Source: Lindgomyces ingoldianus (lineage: Eukaryota > Ascomycota > Dothideomycetes > Pleosporales > Lindgomycetaceae). From it: DNA of 64,000 bases. Positions 11,821-23,274 of the stretch are shown piece after piece (the stretch's first letter is position 1; every line of letters starts with the position of its first letter). The notes below the pieces were generated by a model. The model worked only from the letters and a program-made list of their open reading frames with translations, was not told the origin of the DNA and did not search any database. Position numbers and translations under genes: made by a program. Location of the stretch: assembly GCF_010093535.1 (NCBI RefSeq), contig NW_022985162.1:2330637-2394636 (forward strand), in the 5' to 3' direction.

Positions 11821-14800
11821 ATGGGAAAGAAGTCCTTAAAGCGGGAGCGAGATAATTCCAATGGAGGTAGTGCGCCTTCGACTCCTGCAAAGCGACGTCG
11901 ACAGGTCAACGAGGACAGTATCAAAACCTCGAAGCTCTATGAGGACCTTGCTGCGGAATCGGATGAAGTGCGGCTCGGGGCGGCGAAGCAACTAATTCTG
12001 AAGTTCTCTCCACAAAACAGACCATCTTCATCTGCGGCAGGGCAAGCTCTAAACCGGCTCATACGCGGGCTTTGCAGCCAACGAAAAGCTGCGCGAATTG
12101 GTTTTTGTGTTACTCTTACGGAGCTACTTCGCCAGTTGTTCGTTCAGCACAAGGACTCAATCGAAGGCCTGAGCCTTGATGTCAATGGAATAATTGATTT
12201 AGTTGAAGAGAAGACGAAGATTGAAGGCAATGTTCCGGGTCAGGTTCGGGTTCTATTCTCTTTAATCAGTTCATAAATTCAATGCTAACTAAGCTACTAG
12301 GAAAGAAGGGATCATCTAATTGGCCGGCTCTTCGGCTACAAAGCTGTCATCCAGTCTTCAATACTCATTGAGCCCGAGCTATCACTGGAATGCTGGAATA
12401 CGGTTCTCGACCGCATCTTCGGAATGGCCCGTGACATCCCCTGGCTTCGAGAGGAATGCGGGATGATTCTGTGTGAAGCCGTGAAGAGTTTTCGTTCCAA
12501 ACCTGCTCCGGAACAATGTATCCAGGAATTAATGCAGCGTCTTGCATCTTTCCAGCTGCTCAATACCCCGGAGGGAGTTGCTATCTGGCTTACAGTACAG
12601 GTCGCCTTTCCAGAAGTAGTGCTTTCTGAGCATGTCTGGCACAAAAAGGATCCTCTATCCAAGAGAGAGAGATCAAGACTTGCAAAAATTTTGAAAGAGG
12701 ATTTTGGTAACATGCTAGAAGCTGGAACTGGTGGGACAATCAAGTCTGCCGCGGCCAATCCAAACCCACTATTTGCATGGGATGTAGTACTGGCGGAAGT
12801 GCTAGAACGGGATGAGAGGCAGAGATCCAGAAATGATCACACTAGCAAACTCCAATTCCCTCAATTTTGGATTGATACTGTGGACAGTAAGTCGGAAGGA
12901 CGCTTTACGAAGTAACATACTCACATTTCCAGGTAACTTATTATCATCGACAGCATCGCACGAGCGTAAATCCTGGGCATTTAAACTCTTCGCGAAATTG
13001 ATTACCAGCGCTCCTACTTGGGCAATTCCATCACTTTTCAGCCCAAATATGATGCGTTCTCTAGTCAATCAAAGCAAGAAGGGGGAACGATTTCTACATG
13101 CAGCTGCACTTGCCTCTCTTAAAGCAATCCAATTTAGAGTGGAGCGGGAACCGAGTTCCGCTGCTCCTATCTTCCTCGCTCTAACCTCGAAGAATGGCAA
13201 TCTTGACTTTGACAAGATAACGAGGACTAAGACACTTGAGCAAATCATGCTTTCTGCTGATGATCCGACATTAGCAACAATCGTTCGGCAACTTGAGTCG
13301 CTCGTGCTTCGCCCTGGGACTCAAGACCAGGTCACTGCAGACTTGCGACGCCGATATATTGCAGACATGCTTCTGAATGTCGTGAGAGGCTATAGACATT
13401 ACAATAACACTAAATCTAGAATTGATGAGGACGGATTCTGGCTTCGCAACATCTTGATCATTCTGGTCGAGAACGGATACTTCGTTCCTGTCTCTGCGGC
13501 AAAATCAACCAAGAATCCACTACCTCCAATAAGTGAGCCCAGTCGGAAGATGTTCCAGGAGCGGCTCTCCTCCTGCCTATCTCGGCTTCTGGGGATCGAC
13601 AATGAGACCGGCGTCTCATGTGCCTTGTCGATCGTAGGAATGATTAGGTTTCGAGCTCTCAACTCCAAGAGCCTAGATGTAGCGCTCCAAGCAGATGAGA
13701 CAGTGGCAAAAACGATCGATAAAGCCTTCAAAACACTAGGCGCTATTGCTAAGAAAGTATGCAAATCCGTTACGATTGAATGATCTTTACTCACTACGAC
13801 GCAGGTTTCAATATCTGGCAAGAAAGCTTCTGCAGAAGGTTTTATTCTTCTCTACTCACTTGCTCTTCTCCAAGTCTACGACGGAGATGGAGACGCGGTC
13901 TTGATGCTCAACGATCTTGACGTATCCCGCAAGTCTCTGTTAAAGGCTAAGACACAGTCTACAGAACAAGGTCATGATTCTTTCGTGGAGATCTTGCTAA
14001 CATTTCTCGGAAATCCTCGTGCACTCTTTCGAAAGATAGCAGAACAAGTTTTCACAATCTTCGTGTCTGAAATCACGCTAGAAGGATTGCAATCATTGAC
14101 AGATATCCTAGACACAGAAGAGAATCTTGCTGGCCAGAGAGAACTATTTGCACAAGGCGATGAAGAAGCGGAGGACGCCTCTAACGATGACAGTGAGGAC
14201 GCTTCAGACATCGAAATGGTTGAAGGGGAACCAGCCGATCTCGATAAGGGCGAACCGGACAGCTCTAACTCTGGATCAACGAGCGAGTTAGACAGTGGCG
14301 AGAGTGACGAGAACTCAGACGACAATGAAGACGAAGATGACGAGGAACTAGCACAGTTCGACAACTTGCTAGCCCAGGCACTTCAAACTTCCAAACCTAC
14401 TCCAAATGGGGATGCCGCTGATGAGCCCTCGGATGACGAAGACATGGATGACGAGCAAATGATGGCTTTGGATCCTCACCTGACAAAAATCTTTCAGGAG
14501 AAGAACAAGACGGCAAGCAAGAAAAGGCAACGGGAAGGTGCAAAACAAACTGTTGTTCAATTCAAATCCCGCGTCCTCGACCTTCTCTCCATCTTCATGG
14601 AGAAACGATACTCTGACCCGCTTACGCTCCAAGTTCTTCTTCCGGTATTGCGTCGCACCCGACCCAGTGGGAACAAGCAGGTGGCAGACAAGAGCTGGAA
14701 ATTATTAAAGAGCTATTTCGATTCACGTGCGCACCACAAAGCGCCTCTACCAAAGCCAGATAGCCAGGATGACGTTTGGAAGGTTCTGAAGGGAATTCAT

Positions 14801-15076
14801 GAAGAAATCAAGTTAGGGGCCGGGTCAAATCTTCATGCGATGGCTTGCAGTAAGGCCAGCCTGCATGTAGTCAAAATATTGGTGGGCCTTGACAAGGGCA
14901 ATTATTCCGAGGTAGTCGACGTGTACTCGAGAAGCCAGAAGGAATGGTTCATGGACCCGAAGTCTACGATCCAGCCTATCCTGTTCACAGATTTCCAGAA
15001 CTGGTCAGTGACAGCACAGAAGCAACAAAAGGAACGGCGATCCGATGCGCAGGACAGCAAATCGGAGCGTAGATAG
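11821..15076 (+). CDS. POL5: DNA polymerase phi / rDNA-associated factor Pol5 (MYBBP1A family)
   Basis: Nucleolar HEAT-repeat-like protein needed for rRNA synthesis and 60S ribosome assembly. Despite the family name it is not a functional replicative polymerase. It starts MGKKSLKRERDNSNGG, a basic nuclear/nucleolar N-terminus. Introns are at 12244-12300, 12887-12932 and 13757-13804, each restoring frame: PGQ to ERRDHLIGRLFGYKAV, TVD to SNLLSS, and IAKK to VSISGKK. Family features include KLYEDLAAESDEVRLGAAKQ, NRLIRGLCSQRKAARIGF and LLPVLRRTRPSGNKQVADKS. The strongly acidic stretch at 14160-14360 (runs of D/E with serines) is the usual Pol5 acidic block. The C-terminus is basic (KQQKERRSDAQDSKSERR). 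The total of about 1030 residues fits fungal homologues. Confidence 0.94.
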
Positions 15077-15384
15077 AAATAGTAGCGAGATACCCATTCA
15101 ATGCAGACATCATGTGGGCACCAGCAGGCCGGGAAATAATGTGATTGATGGTTGGTGTGAATGGTCCCTGCCCAGAATTTGTGGTTGCCCCACCAAGCTG
15201 TGGCAGTGGTAGCCTACTCGGGCGTCATTCGTGTGCGCCAGCTACTTCTTTAACGAAGCTCCCCCCCCGCTGTCACAGCTGTCAACCCGTCAACCCAAAC
15301 GACCCAAGGCTATATTCCTTCACCCCTACTCTCACTCATCTGCACATAAATTTCACGACCTCAGTAGCTAGGAATAGGGCAGAG
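15077..15384. other. Intergenic gap, UBP14 promoter region
   Basis: 308 bp between the POL5 stop and the UBP14 start. No motif stands out. Confidence 0.5.
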
Positions 15385-18014
15385 ATGGCCTGTATCCACG
15401 TCGACGCTCCCGGCAAGTGCCCCGCCTTCTGCTAGTGCATCCCATAACCCATATCGAAATTAACCTAGCCTAGAACTTCACCTGCCCGGGGCGACACAGT
15501 CTGTCTACCGTGAGGACTGCACTCAATGCTTCGATTCCATCGTAAGAGCCCTGGTAGAGCTGCGTAGGATCTTCGGTGCAGACAAGGCTAACAAAGGCTT
15601 TAGGATGACCCTAGTGGGCTTGATGTTTGCCTCTACTGCTTCAATGGCGGTTGCACCGGCGAGAGGAACCACTCGCTCCTCCACTTCTCCTCCACCGACC
15701 ATCCACTAGTCGTGAATATCAAGCGAACACGGAAGAAGGTCAAGCGTGACGAGCCACCGCAGAAAATCTCCAAGCTCGCCATCGCGGCTGAGACCGAGGC
15801 CGACCGCTACGACACCACCACGCAGGTCAAATGTTACGAGTGTGGAGTCGACGATGTGGGCAAGAGCGGGAAGCTGTCTGAAGTTGTCGATGCAGTCCTG
15901 AAGGCGAGTACCTTCGCTCGTCAAGAGGAAGTCAAGGCCTGGGAGCAGGAGTTGACAGCCTGCGAACACACGCTCTGCCTTGAGCAGGATACGACTAGGC
16001 AGATCGAGTCGCAGAGCTTAGGGCACTGTTCTAAGTGTGAACTGAAAGAGAACCTTTGGCTGTGCCTCACGTGCGGCAACTTGGGCTGCGGTCGCGCTCA
16101 GTTTGGAGGAATTGGCGGGAACTCTCATGGAGTAGCACACACGACCGCCACAGGACATCCAGTTGCCGTGAAACTTGGGTCTCTCACCGCTGACGGAACT
16201 GCCGATATATACTGCTATTCTTGCGACGAGGAGCGAGTCGACCCTGAGCTACCAAACCACCTACTCCACTGGGGAATCAACATCAAAGACAGGATCAAGA
16301 CAGAGAAGAGCTTGACTGAGATGCAGGTCGAACAGAACCTCCTCTGGGAATTCTCAATGACGACAGAGGATGGAAAGGAGCTCAAGCCACTTTTCGGACC
16401 AGGCTTCACTGGGCTGAAGAATTTGGGAAACAGCTGCTATCTTGCCAGCGTGCTGCAGAGTCTGTTCTCTATGCCAGAGTTCGTTGAGCGATACTATCTT
16501 CCGGGAAAGGCTCCCCCAAGCGCACCTCATCCTGCAGAAGACCTTGAAACTCAACTTCGGAAAGTTGCCGATGGACTACTCGCTGGCCGGTACTCCAAGC
16601 CCGACAGCGACGTCACCGTATCCGAGAATACAGCGGAGAATCCGCACCAAAAAGGTCTCGCACCGGCTATGCTGAAGCATTTGATCGGACGAGGACATGC
16701 TGAGTTCTCTACGATGCGGCAGCAAGATGCTTTCGAGCTTCTACTCCACCTGCTCAAGCTCATCTCGCGATCCCAACACGTCGCTCCCCAAACAGACCCT
16801 GTTGATGCATTCAGATTTGTCATGGAACAACGGCTGCAGTGCATTTCGTGCAAGAAGGTCCGGTATCGTACAGATGAGAACGAGAACATTACAATACCCG
16901 TACCAATCCGAAGGATCCCAAAAGATGACAGAATGGAGGTCACAGATGATAAGGGCAAGGAGAAAGACAAGGAAGAATTCGAGTCTGTTACTTTGAAAGA
17001 GTGCCTCGACATCTTCACAGCTGAGGAGCACGTCGAGCTTGATTGCGGTTCCTGTGGAAATAAGGCCGGTTTCACAAAGAAGACCCTCTTCAAGACTTTC
17101 CCGGCAGTCTTAGCCGTCAATGCTCGCCGATTCGAGCTGGTCAACTGGGTTCCAACCAAGCAGGACGTCCCTGTCATTGTTGGTGATGGGCCATTCTCTT
17201 TCGATGCGTACATATCGAAGGGTCTGCAGGCTGGTGAGGAACTTCTTCCGGAGAACTCGGATTCTAGTAAGTGGGCTCCAAACGAAGCAGCTCTTTCCAT
17301 GCTTGAAGCAATGGGCTTTCCACGAGTTCGATGTGAGAAGGCTCTTTATGCAACTGGTAATGCGGATCCGGATGCGGCATCTAACTGGTTGTTCGCACAC
17401 ATGGAAGACCCAGGTATCGATACTCCGATGGATTTCAACGCTGAGAGTGGGCCTGGGGCTGGCCCTTCGACTGCAGTCGATCCAGAAAAGATTAATTCCT
17501 TGTGTAGCATGGGGTTTAATACCCCTCAAGCTAAGCAGGCTTTGAAGGAAACCGGTGGCGACGTTGAGCGGGCTGTGGAGTGGCTGTTCAGCCATCCAGA
17601 TGCTCCAGGCGATTTCGACGAAGGGAACGGTTCATCAGAGGTATGCTTCACTTCTATCGATATTTATACCTATCTGAAGGCTAACTCAATTCTTAGGGGG
17701 CATCGATTGCTCCGGCCGAGCCTAAGAAGACGACGGAGCCTGGCAGTGACAAGTTGCCAGCCAACTTCCAGCTCCACTCTATCGTCTGTCACAAGGGAAG
17801 CTCTATCCACGCAGGGTAAGTTGACCTTCACCTGTTCCTATCTTCTACATGCTGATTGGGGGTTGTCAGACACTATGTTGCATTCATCCGAAAGCAGATT
17901 CCTAATGAAGGATCTACGTCATGGATCCTGTTCAACGACGAAAAGGTAGCCAAAGCAGGGGACGTGGAGGAGATGAAAAAGTTTGCGTACATCTATTTCT
18001 TCAGGCGTTTGTAG
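15385..18014 (+). CDS. UBP14: Ubiquitin carboxyl-terminal hydrolase 14 (isopeptidase T / USP5 family)
   Basis: Deubiquitinase that disassembles free (unanchored) polyubiquitin chains. Exons are 15385-15412, 15474-15541, 15604-17640, 17697-17815 and 17870-18014. The first intron appears to be GC-AG. The protein begins MACIHVDAPELHLPGATQSV, then YREDCTQCFDSIDDPSGLDV and CLYCFNGGCTGERNHSL, the variant zinc finger. A canonical ZnF-UBP follows (CSKCELKENLWLCLTCGNLG, CGRAQFGGIGGNSHGVAHT). The catalytic Cys box is GLKNLGNSCYLASVLQSL. Two UBA domains (SMLEAMGFPRVRCEKALYAT and LCSMGFNTPQAKQALKETGG) sit inside the USP domain, as in USP5. The His box HAGHYVAFIRK lies in the last exon. The end KKFAYIYFFRRL is typical, stop at 18012-18014. 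Confidence 0.96.
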
Positions 18015-18490
18015 GACAGGAGTCTAGGTCTAGCATCCATGGAACTAGCATTGCAGTCGGCGCTTGGGTAGTGTGCGGAAGATCTCCAATGCCCTGGATG
18101 AGGTTTCACGGAATCTGGCATACGAGGGCGATGGGGAGTAGATTATGACGGCGCAAGGCTCGTCCAAATTCAAGCCTTTCTCAAGATACGGCGAATTGAT
18201 ACAAGCCAGCTCGGACAGACCAGAAGTGATATTGGATCGGAGATGCGCAGTCCTTTGTGCGGTTCTATCATCTCCGAAGTAGAAAACGTGGGGTTGGTGG
18301 TCTGTGCACAAATTTGCCCCATGACATCGGCTGGCTGCGCTCGCCATTAAGAAACCTGAAGCCATTTCTCCCTCGTCCCCATCACCACGTCTCAGACACC
18401 ACACCGACCCTACAACACCTACGACCCCCATTGACTGTCATCGATTGAATCGAGCACGCCCTTCCGACACGCCTCACACGCCTTCTAGCC
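18015..18490. other. Intergenic gap, ISU1 upstream region
   Basis: 476 bp between the UBP14 stop and the ISU1 start. Small frames on both strands do not resemble known proteins. Confidence 0.5.
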
Positions 18491-19309
18491 ATGTTCAGGA
18501 GGATCGCAGCGGCTGCCCCCGCGTCGGCGGGTAGAGTTCTCTCGACAAGCGTCCGGCCGAACATCGCTTCTCCAGTGCGAACAGCACCCGCCACAGCGTC
18601 CATCACAGCACGGCGGCAGTACCACGAGAAAGATGAGTGTTTTCCCTTGAAAAGCCGTTTCGCAAGCCCAGTGGCGATGGCTCGGACGAATCCCTTGATC
18701 TCCGAGCGCGGACCGTTCCTGTTCCGCAATTCTTTTTGAATCACAAGCTAACTCCCTCTCACTGCTCGACCACTACAGCAGGCCGCGAAATGTTGGCTCC
18801 ATGTCAAAAACCGACACGGACGTCGGCACAGGGCTCGTCGGTGCACCGGCTTGCGGCGATGTCATGAAACTCCAGATCCGGGTCGATCCGAACAACAATA
18901 CTATCAGCGACGTCAAGTTCAAGACATTCGGCTGCGGCAGCGCGATTGCGAGTTCGAGCTACTTGACCGAGTTAGTGAGAGGCATGACGTTGGAGGATGC
19001 CGCCAAGATACGGAATACCGAGATCGCGAAGGAGCTCTGCTTGCCACCTGTGAAGCGTAAGTTTTCCTTCCCTGACGAAATGAGATGGATGAAGAGGCGA
19101 TGATTTGGAGACGCAATCGATGGCTGACGATGGTGTTGGTGCATACAGTGCATTGCTCCATGCTCGCTGAAGACGCAATCAAATCCGCCATCTCCAACTA
19201 CTACACCAAAAACCCCAACGCTCGCGCCTCAGATCTCGGCGGCACATCCGCGCCGCTGCCCAAGGTTGAAGTTGAAACTGTGACGGAGCCAAAGGCCGCG
19301 ACCGCATAG
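18491..19309 (+). CDS. ISU1: Mitochondrial iron-sulfur cluster assembly scaffold (IscU/Isu1)
   Basis: Scaffold on which Nfs1 and frataxin build [2Fe-2S] clusters in the mitochondrial matrix. Exon 1 (18491-18632) encodes an Arg/Ala/Ser-rich presequence (MFRRIAAAAPASAGRVLS) and ends ARRQYHEK. Exon 2 is 18763-19056 and exon 3 is 19148-19309. The first intron reads as AT-AC and gives YHEKVLDHYSRPRNVGSM across the junction, the invariant Isu1 start. The three cluster-ligand cysteines are present in GAPACGDVMK, KTFGCGSAIASSS and VKLHCSMLAEDA. The LPPVK motif recognised by the Hsp70 chaperone (ELCLPPVK) sits just before intron 2. The C-terminal tail after SNYYTKNP is Ala/Pro-rich and low-complexity. 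The stop is TAG at 19307-19309. Confidence 0.96.
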
Positions 19310-21297
19310 CGGTGGAAGGAAATAAATTGATACCAACAGAAGACGAAAGAAAAGCGAAATGAATTTGGAAGTGTATTCATATCTCACAGAACATACGATG
19401 GTCTCTGTTTGATGGACAGCAAGCATCGGGTCCCTCGCTTCCTAATAGCGCCTGGTTACATAGGAGTTTTTTTTTTTTTTTTTTTTGGTTTGGGACTTTG
19501 TGCTGCGACTGCGACTGCGAGTGATGTGGGTGATGCAGATGATGTACATGGGAAATTGACGGTGGGGATGGGATTCTTGTCCTGCAAGAGATGGCGTGGG
19601 TTCGGGATGCGGATGTGGATGCAGGTGAAAGCACGCCACTCCCCTAATCCCTACTTATCCTGAGTAAATCAATATCAATCTCAGCCCAAAGCGTGCGCTC
19701 TAACTCTGAATCTGCTCTGCGTTGCATATTCGTGAACTTCCTGCGCTCGTGATAAGGGTGTGTATTCGTGTCGCTTGGCTGTGTGGTTTGGTGTAGATTC
19801 CATGGACCGTGGTAGTGGTATAGATTGGGGTAAGGTGTAACGATAGACAGTGGGTGCTTTGGTTTGCTTTGATGCTTGCTTTATCAAACGGGTTTTTGAG
19901 CGGGGATGGGCTTGGGAACCGCGTCCCATGGGTCGAGTATCACGCCATCGGGACCGGGGTTGGGGGATCTGATAAGTTTGAGGTGGTGGTGGAAGTGGAT
20001 CTGATAATTTGTATTTGGCAGGGGGGAGGGATCTGATATGCCACAACCAGCTAGGAGAGGATTACATGTCTCTGGAGAACTTCTTCTTTGAGATCGAGAA
20101 TAGTCAAAGTAGAAGTTGTATGAGATGGGCTGGATATGCATATGAAAATAGATACGAACATGATGAAGTCTATACGAAGACTCTCTGTAGCCGACCTGAT
20201 GTGTGGATTCCCATCATGTTAAATGCTCTTCCGCCTGACGACTAAATAGGACGTTTTACGAATGTGAAGATGTCAATGAGTTCTTGCTCCATAGTGTTCT
20301 CACACTCGTCACGCTAGACCGCTCCTAGGAAGGCTGCTAAAGTAGCGTCATGAAAGTTGCCAACAGCGTACCAAGCTTACATTTTTCATCAAGCCTCACT
20401 ACAAGTGATTCTCTAACGGCTTGTGTCTTGAGGTATGGCTGTTGTGATCAACTCTCGGATAGTTTCGCACCTGCACCACCTTCCTACATGAAAGATTCCA
20501 TCACCGCCATGCAACTACTGTTATCACTAACTCGATTGCGTCTTTCGTTCTTCAACAGCTGGGCACTTCCGACTGGAAGCCGTCCATAATAACACGGTTC
20601 TATTCACCAGGTATGTGATCCCACAGCTCTATTGGAGATGAATGCAGAAAGCGTCGAAATCAACGTTCGTCAGGACATCATACAATGAGCTTCTTACGAC
20701 GACGACTTAGTCGAGGTATTGTTAGAAGAAGGATACAAAGCCTAAAGAGAAAGACTTTCGAAGAGTTCGGCTGCGTCCAAACATGTTTCGCGAACGAATG
20801 AAGAGCCTTCCCGGAGCGCGGTGATGGAGGCGGTACATTGTATCACGACAATTCAGAACCAGCGGCTTCTCGTACACTAACTCCGTTAAATGCTCTCTAT
20901 ATCTAAGGGAACTGTTCTTACTATACGAAAACACATGCTCTAGAACGCTGGAGGGTATTTCGGTCTTCTCATGCGCGAGGTCAAGATAGTTGTGAAATTA
21001 AAGGATAAGCGTCTGGTTCAGCTTGTGGGCAGTTATTGTGCACTAGATGGTTTGGTTTACTTATCTTTAGACCGACAGGGGAAGGACTGGTGCAGCAGCT
21101 CGATGGAGAGGGTTGCTGGGCTAGCGTCTTGGAAGAACTGTGATGAGTTTGGGTGGGGGTGGAGGATGATTAACAAGGAGAGTTTCACATGGGGTGTACT
21201 ATATTGGCTCCGCTGCTTTCACCCTGAATGAAAGTCCTTCGTATTCGTCTCACTGTAACCCCATATCTATCCCAAACCAGAAGCTCTATATTTCCGC
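19310..21297. other. 2.0 kb convergent intergenic region
   Basis: Lies between the 3' ends of ISU1 and the Gal80-like gene. It contains a T20 run at 19467-19486, possibly near the ISU1 transcript end. Small frames here (up to 121 codons) are low-complexity or lack conserved features. Confidence 0.55.
19467..19486. repeat. Homopolymer T20
   Basis: Twenty uninterrupted T residues on the plus strand, about 160 bp downstream of the ISU1 stop. Confidence 0.9.
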
Positions 21298-22513
21298 TCA
21301 CTTTACATCCACCCCCGCCTTTCTATACACCTCTTCTACAAACGCATGTCTCTCCACCGCAACTCCCCAATCCAGCACCCCGTCATCCACCCCCTTCCCC
21401 TCCGCAAACTCCTCGTACAACCTCGCAATATTCCTCCCAAACAACCCATCCCCGCTCCATTTATCTTTCTCCACCTCCACAACCTCCGTCGTTCCCGCTG
21501 CATGCTCAAACACCTCGATCTTCAGGTTATCGTCCGAGATCTGGAGATATGTGTCAGGCCCCGTGATTTGGATCTCCCCGCTAGAGCCGTAGATACGCCA
21601 GATGAGGCCAGAAGTGTTAGAGAAGGCGGGGCCGCCGCGGAGGTGGTAGGAGAGGACGGCGGAGGAGGTGAGGGTGCCTTGGAGCAGGATTTGGTCGTGC
21701 GAGGTGCGGGGGATTGTGCGGACAGTTTGGCCAGAGGAGTTGAGGAGGTCGGTTGTCGGTTTGGAGATGGAGAGGAGGGGAGTGTAGGTAGCTAAGGGCC
21801 CGAGGACAAAGGTTATAGCTTCAAGGGCTGGAATATCCATATGTTAATATAGCAGTATAAGCAGGGTAATAGGGAGAGGGAGAGGGAGAGGGGAAAGGAA
21901 AGGAGGAAGGAAAAGGAAAGGCGGAGGGGTCTTTACAATGCATCCCATAAATCGTCAACATATTCCCCCCATTTCTCCTCTCATGCGTATACCCCAAACC
22001 TTCGCTTTCTGTCTCCCCAAAAAACTTCGGCGTCCCGTGAAACGACGAGCTCAACACTTTCCCAATCCTCCCACTCTCCACGATCTCTTTAATCTTGCGT
22101 AAAGCAGGAGACACATGGGCCTGCAATCCCACCAAAGTCCTCACTCCCTTCTCCTTCGCCAACATAAGCATTTCCTCCGCCTCTGCGTGATCCTTTGCGA
22201 GTGGCCACTCACAGAACACGTCTTTTCCTGCTTGCAGCGCTGGCTGAAGGACGGCGTAGTGTTTGTCGACGCGTACGGAGCAGACGATGAGATCGATATC
22301 CGGGTCTGCCGCGAGGTCGGCAGGGGAGCCGTAGGCTTTTGTGGTCGGAGGGAGGTTGTGTGCGGTGATAGCGGCGCGGGCGCTGGAGACGCTAGAGTTG
22401 CAGAGAGCGACTATAGTGTATTTGGAGGTGGTGGCAAGGTAGGGGAGATGGGCCCATACGGCCCAGGATTGTCGGGAGGAAAGGCCGACGAAGCCAATGC
22501 GGATTGGGGGCAT
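21298..22513 (-). CDS. Gfo/Idh/MocA-type oxidoreductase with Gal80-like C-terminal domain
   Basis: Cytosolic NAD(P)-binding protein of the GFO/IDH/MocA superfamily. The substrate is unknown, and the Gal80 branch includes regulators without catalysis. Start ATG 22513-22511 gives MPPIRIGFVGLSSRQSWAVW. The glycine-rich loop here is GFVGLS, as in Gal80. SKYTIVALCNSSVSSARAA and DPDIDLIVCSVRVDKHYAVL complete the Rossmann core. In place of the usual EKP motif it has FCEWPLAKDHAEAEEM, common in fungal Gal80-like proteins. Intron 21936-21828 interrupts after TIYGMH and continues as LEAITFVLGPLATYTPLLS. The C-terminal half (LIWRIYGSSGEIQITG, GRNIARLYEEFAEGKG) matches the Gal80-like C-terminal domain. 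The stop is at 21300-21298. The intron is very purine-rich. Confidence 0.88.
21862..21930. repeat. Purine-rich low-complexity tract inside the intron
   Basis: Nearly pure G/A on the plus strand (GGGAGA and GGAAA repeats). Being inside the intron of a minus-strand gene, it appears in the transcript as a long polypyrimidine tract. Confidence 0.75.
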
Positions 22514-23274
22514 GGTTGTTGGTTGGAAATGGGTGGGACTGAAGGGCGAAGAGGGTAGAGAAGTGAGGTTAAGAGATGATAAGAAATGAATGGTTTGATT
22601 AATGCCGAATGAGACATGCTATATAGTGAATGGTGACGCCTTTTGAGATTACAAAGAATTGCGGGATACTTGCGGAGTGAATGGCGGTGTTGCGGAGAAG
22701 GATCAGACATTGTCTCTGCTTGGTAATAGTGAATGCTCGGATGACTCTTGTCGGATTCTTTGAGCCTTTAGTTTATGATGAGTTGTTGTTTTGAAGGTTG
22801 GACGAGTTATGGTCAATGTTCTCCATGGTGGTTGGGCAAGGCTGTGATCAATGAAGGGGTCGGGTTATCACTGGGGTCTTCATTCGCCAATGGACGCAAC
22901 GAACCCTCCCTTGGCGTCACATCACAAAGCTGTTACACAAGGGCACCGCAATTGTGGATTGTAGATGGCATTTCTGTCTTTCCAATGTTTCTGATGATGG
23001 TGTTGAGTATCATTTGAGGCGGCATCGATCGGCATTCCACGTGGGTGAATTGAGCATTCTCGTTCGTCCCATGTGGCTGGGGTCATTCACCAGCTCTCAT
23101 CACCTGGCCCAAGCTCCCTATTGACTTTTCACGGCGCGGGGAGCTTCGTTTTGTGTCTCATATTCACTGCCTCCTTCAAGTGTGTTTTAGCGCTTGTATA
23201 TCCCTAGTCCCTTTAGTGTTTTGCGTTCGAGCGGTGTGCAAGCACGCAATTGCCCTGCTGGCATCCTACCCAGC
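22514..23274. other. Divergent promoter region between the Gal80-like gene and VTC4
   Basis: 761 bp with no credible ORF. It holds a CACGTGGG element at 23038-23045, 230 bp before the VTC4 start. Confidence 0.6.
23038..23045 (+). promoter_or_regulatory. Pho4/NUC-1-type element CACGTGGG upstream of VTC4
   Basis: An exact high-affinity Pho4 core with GG flank. VTC genes are phosphate-starvation (PHO) targets in yeast, and Neurospora NUC-1 binds CACGTG sites. Motif plus gene identity make phosphate control plausible, but it is an inference. Confidence 0.55.
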
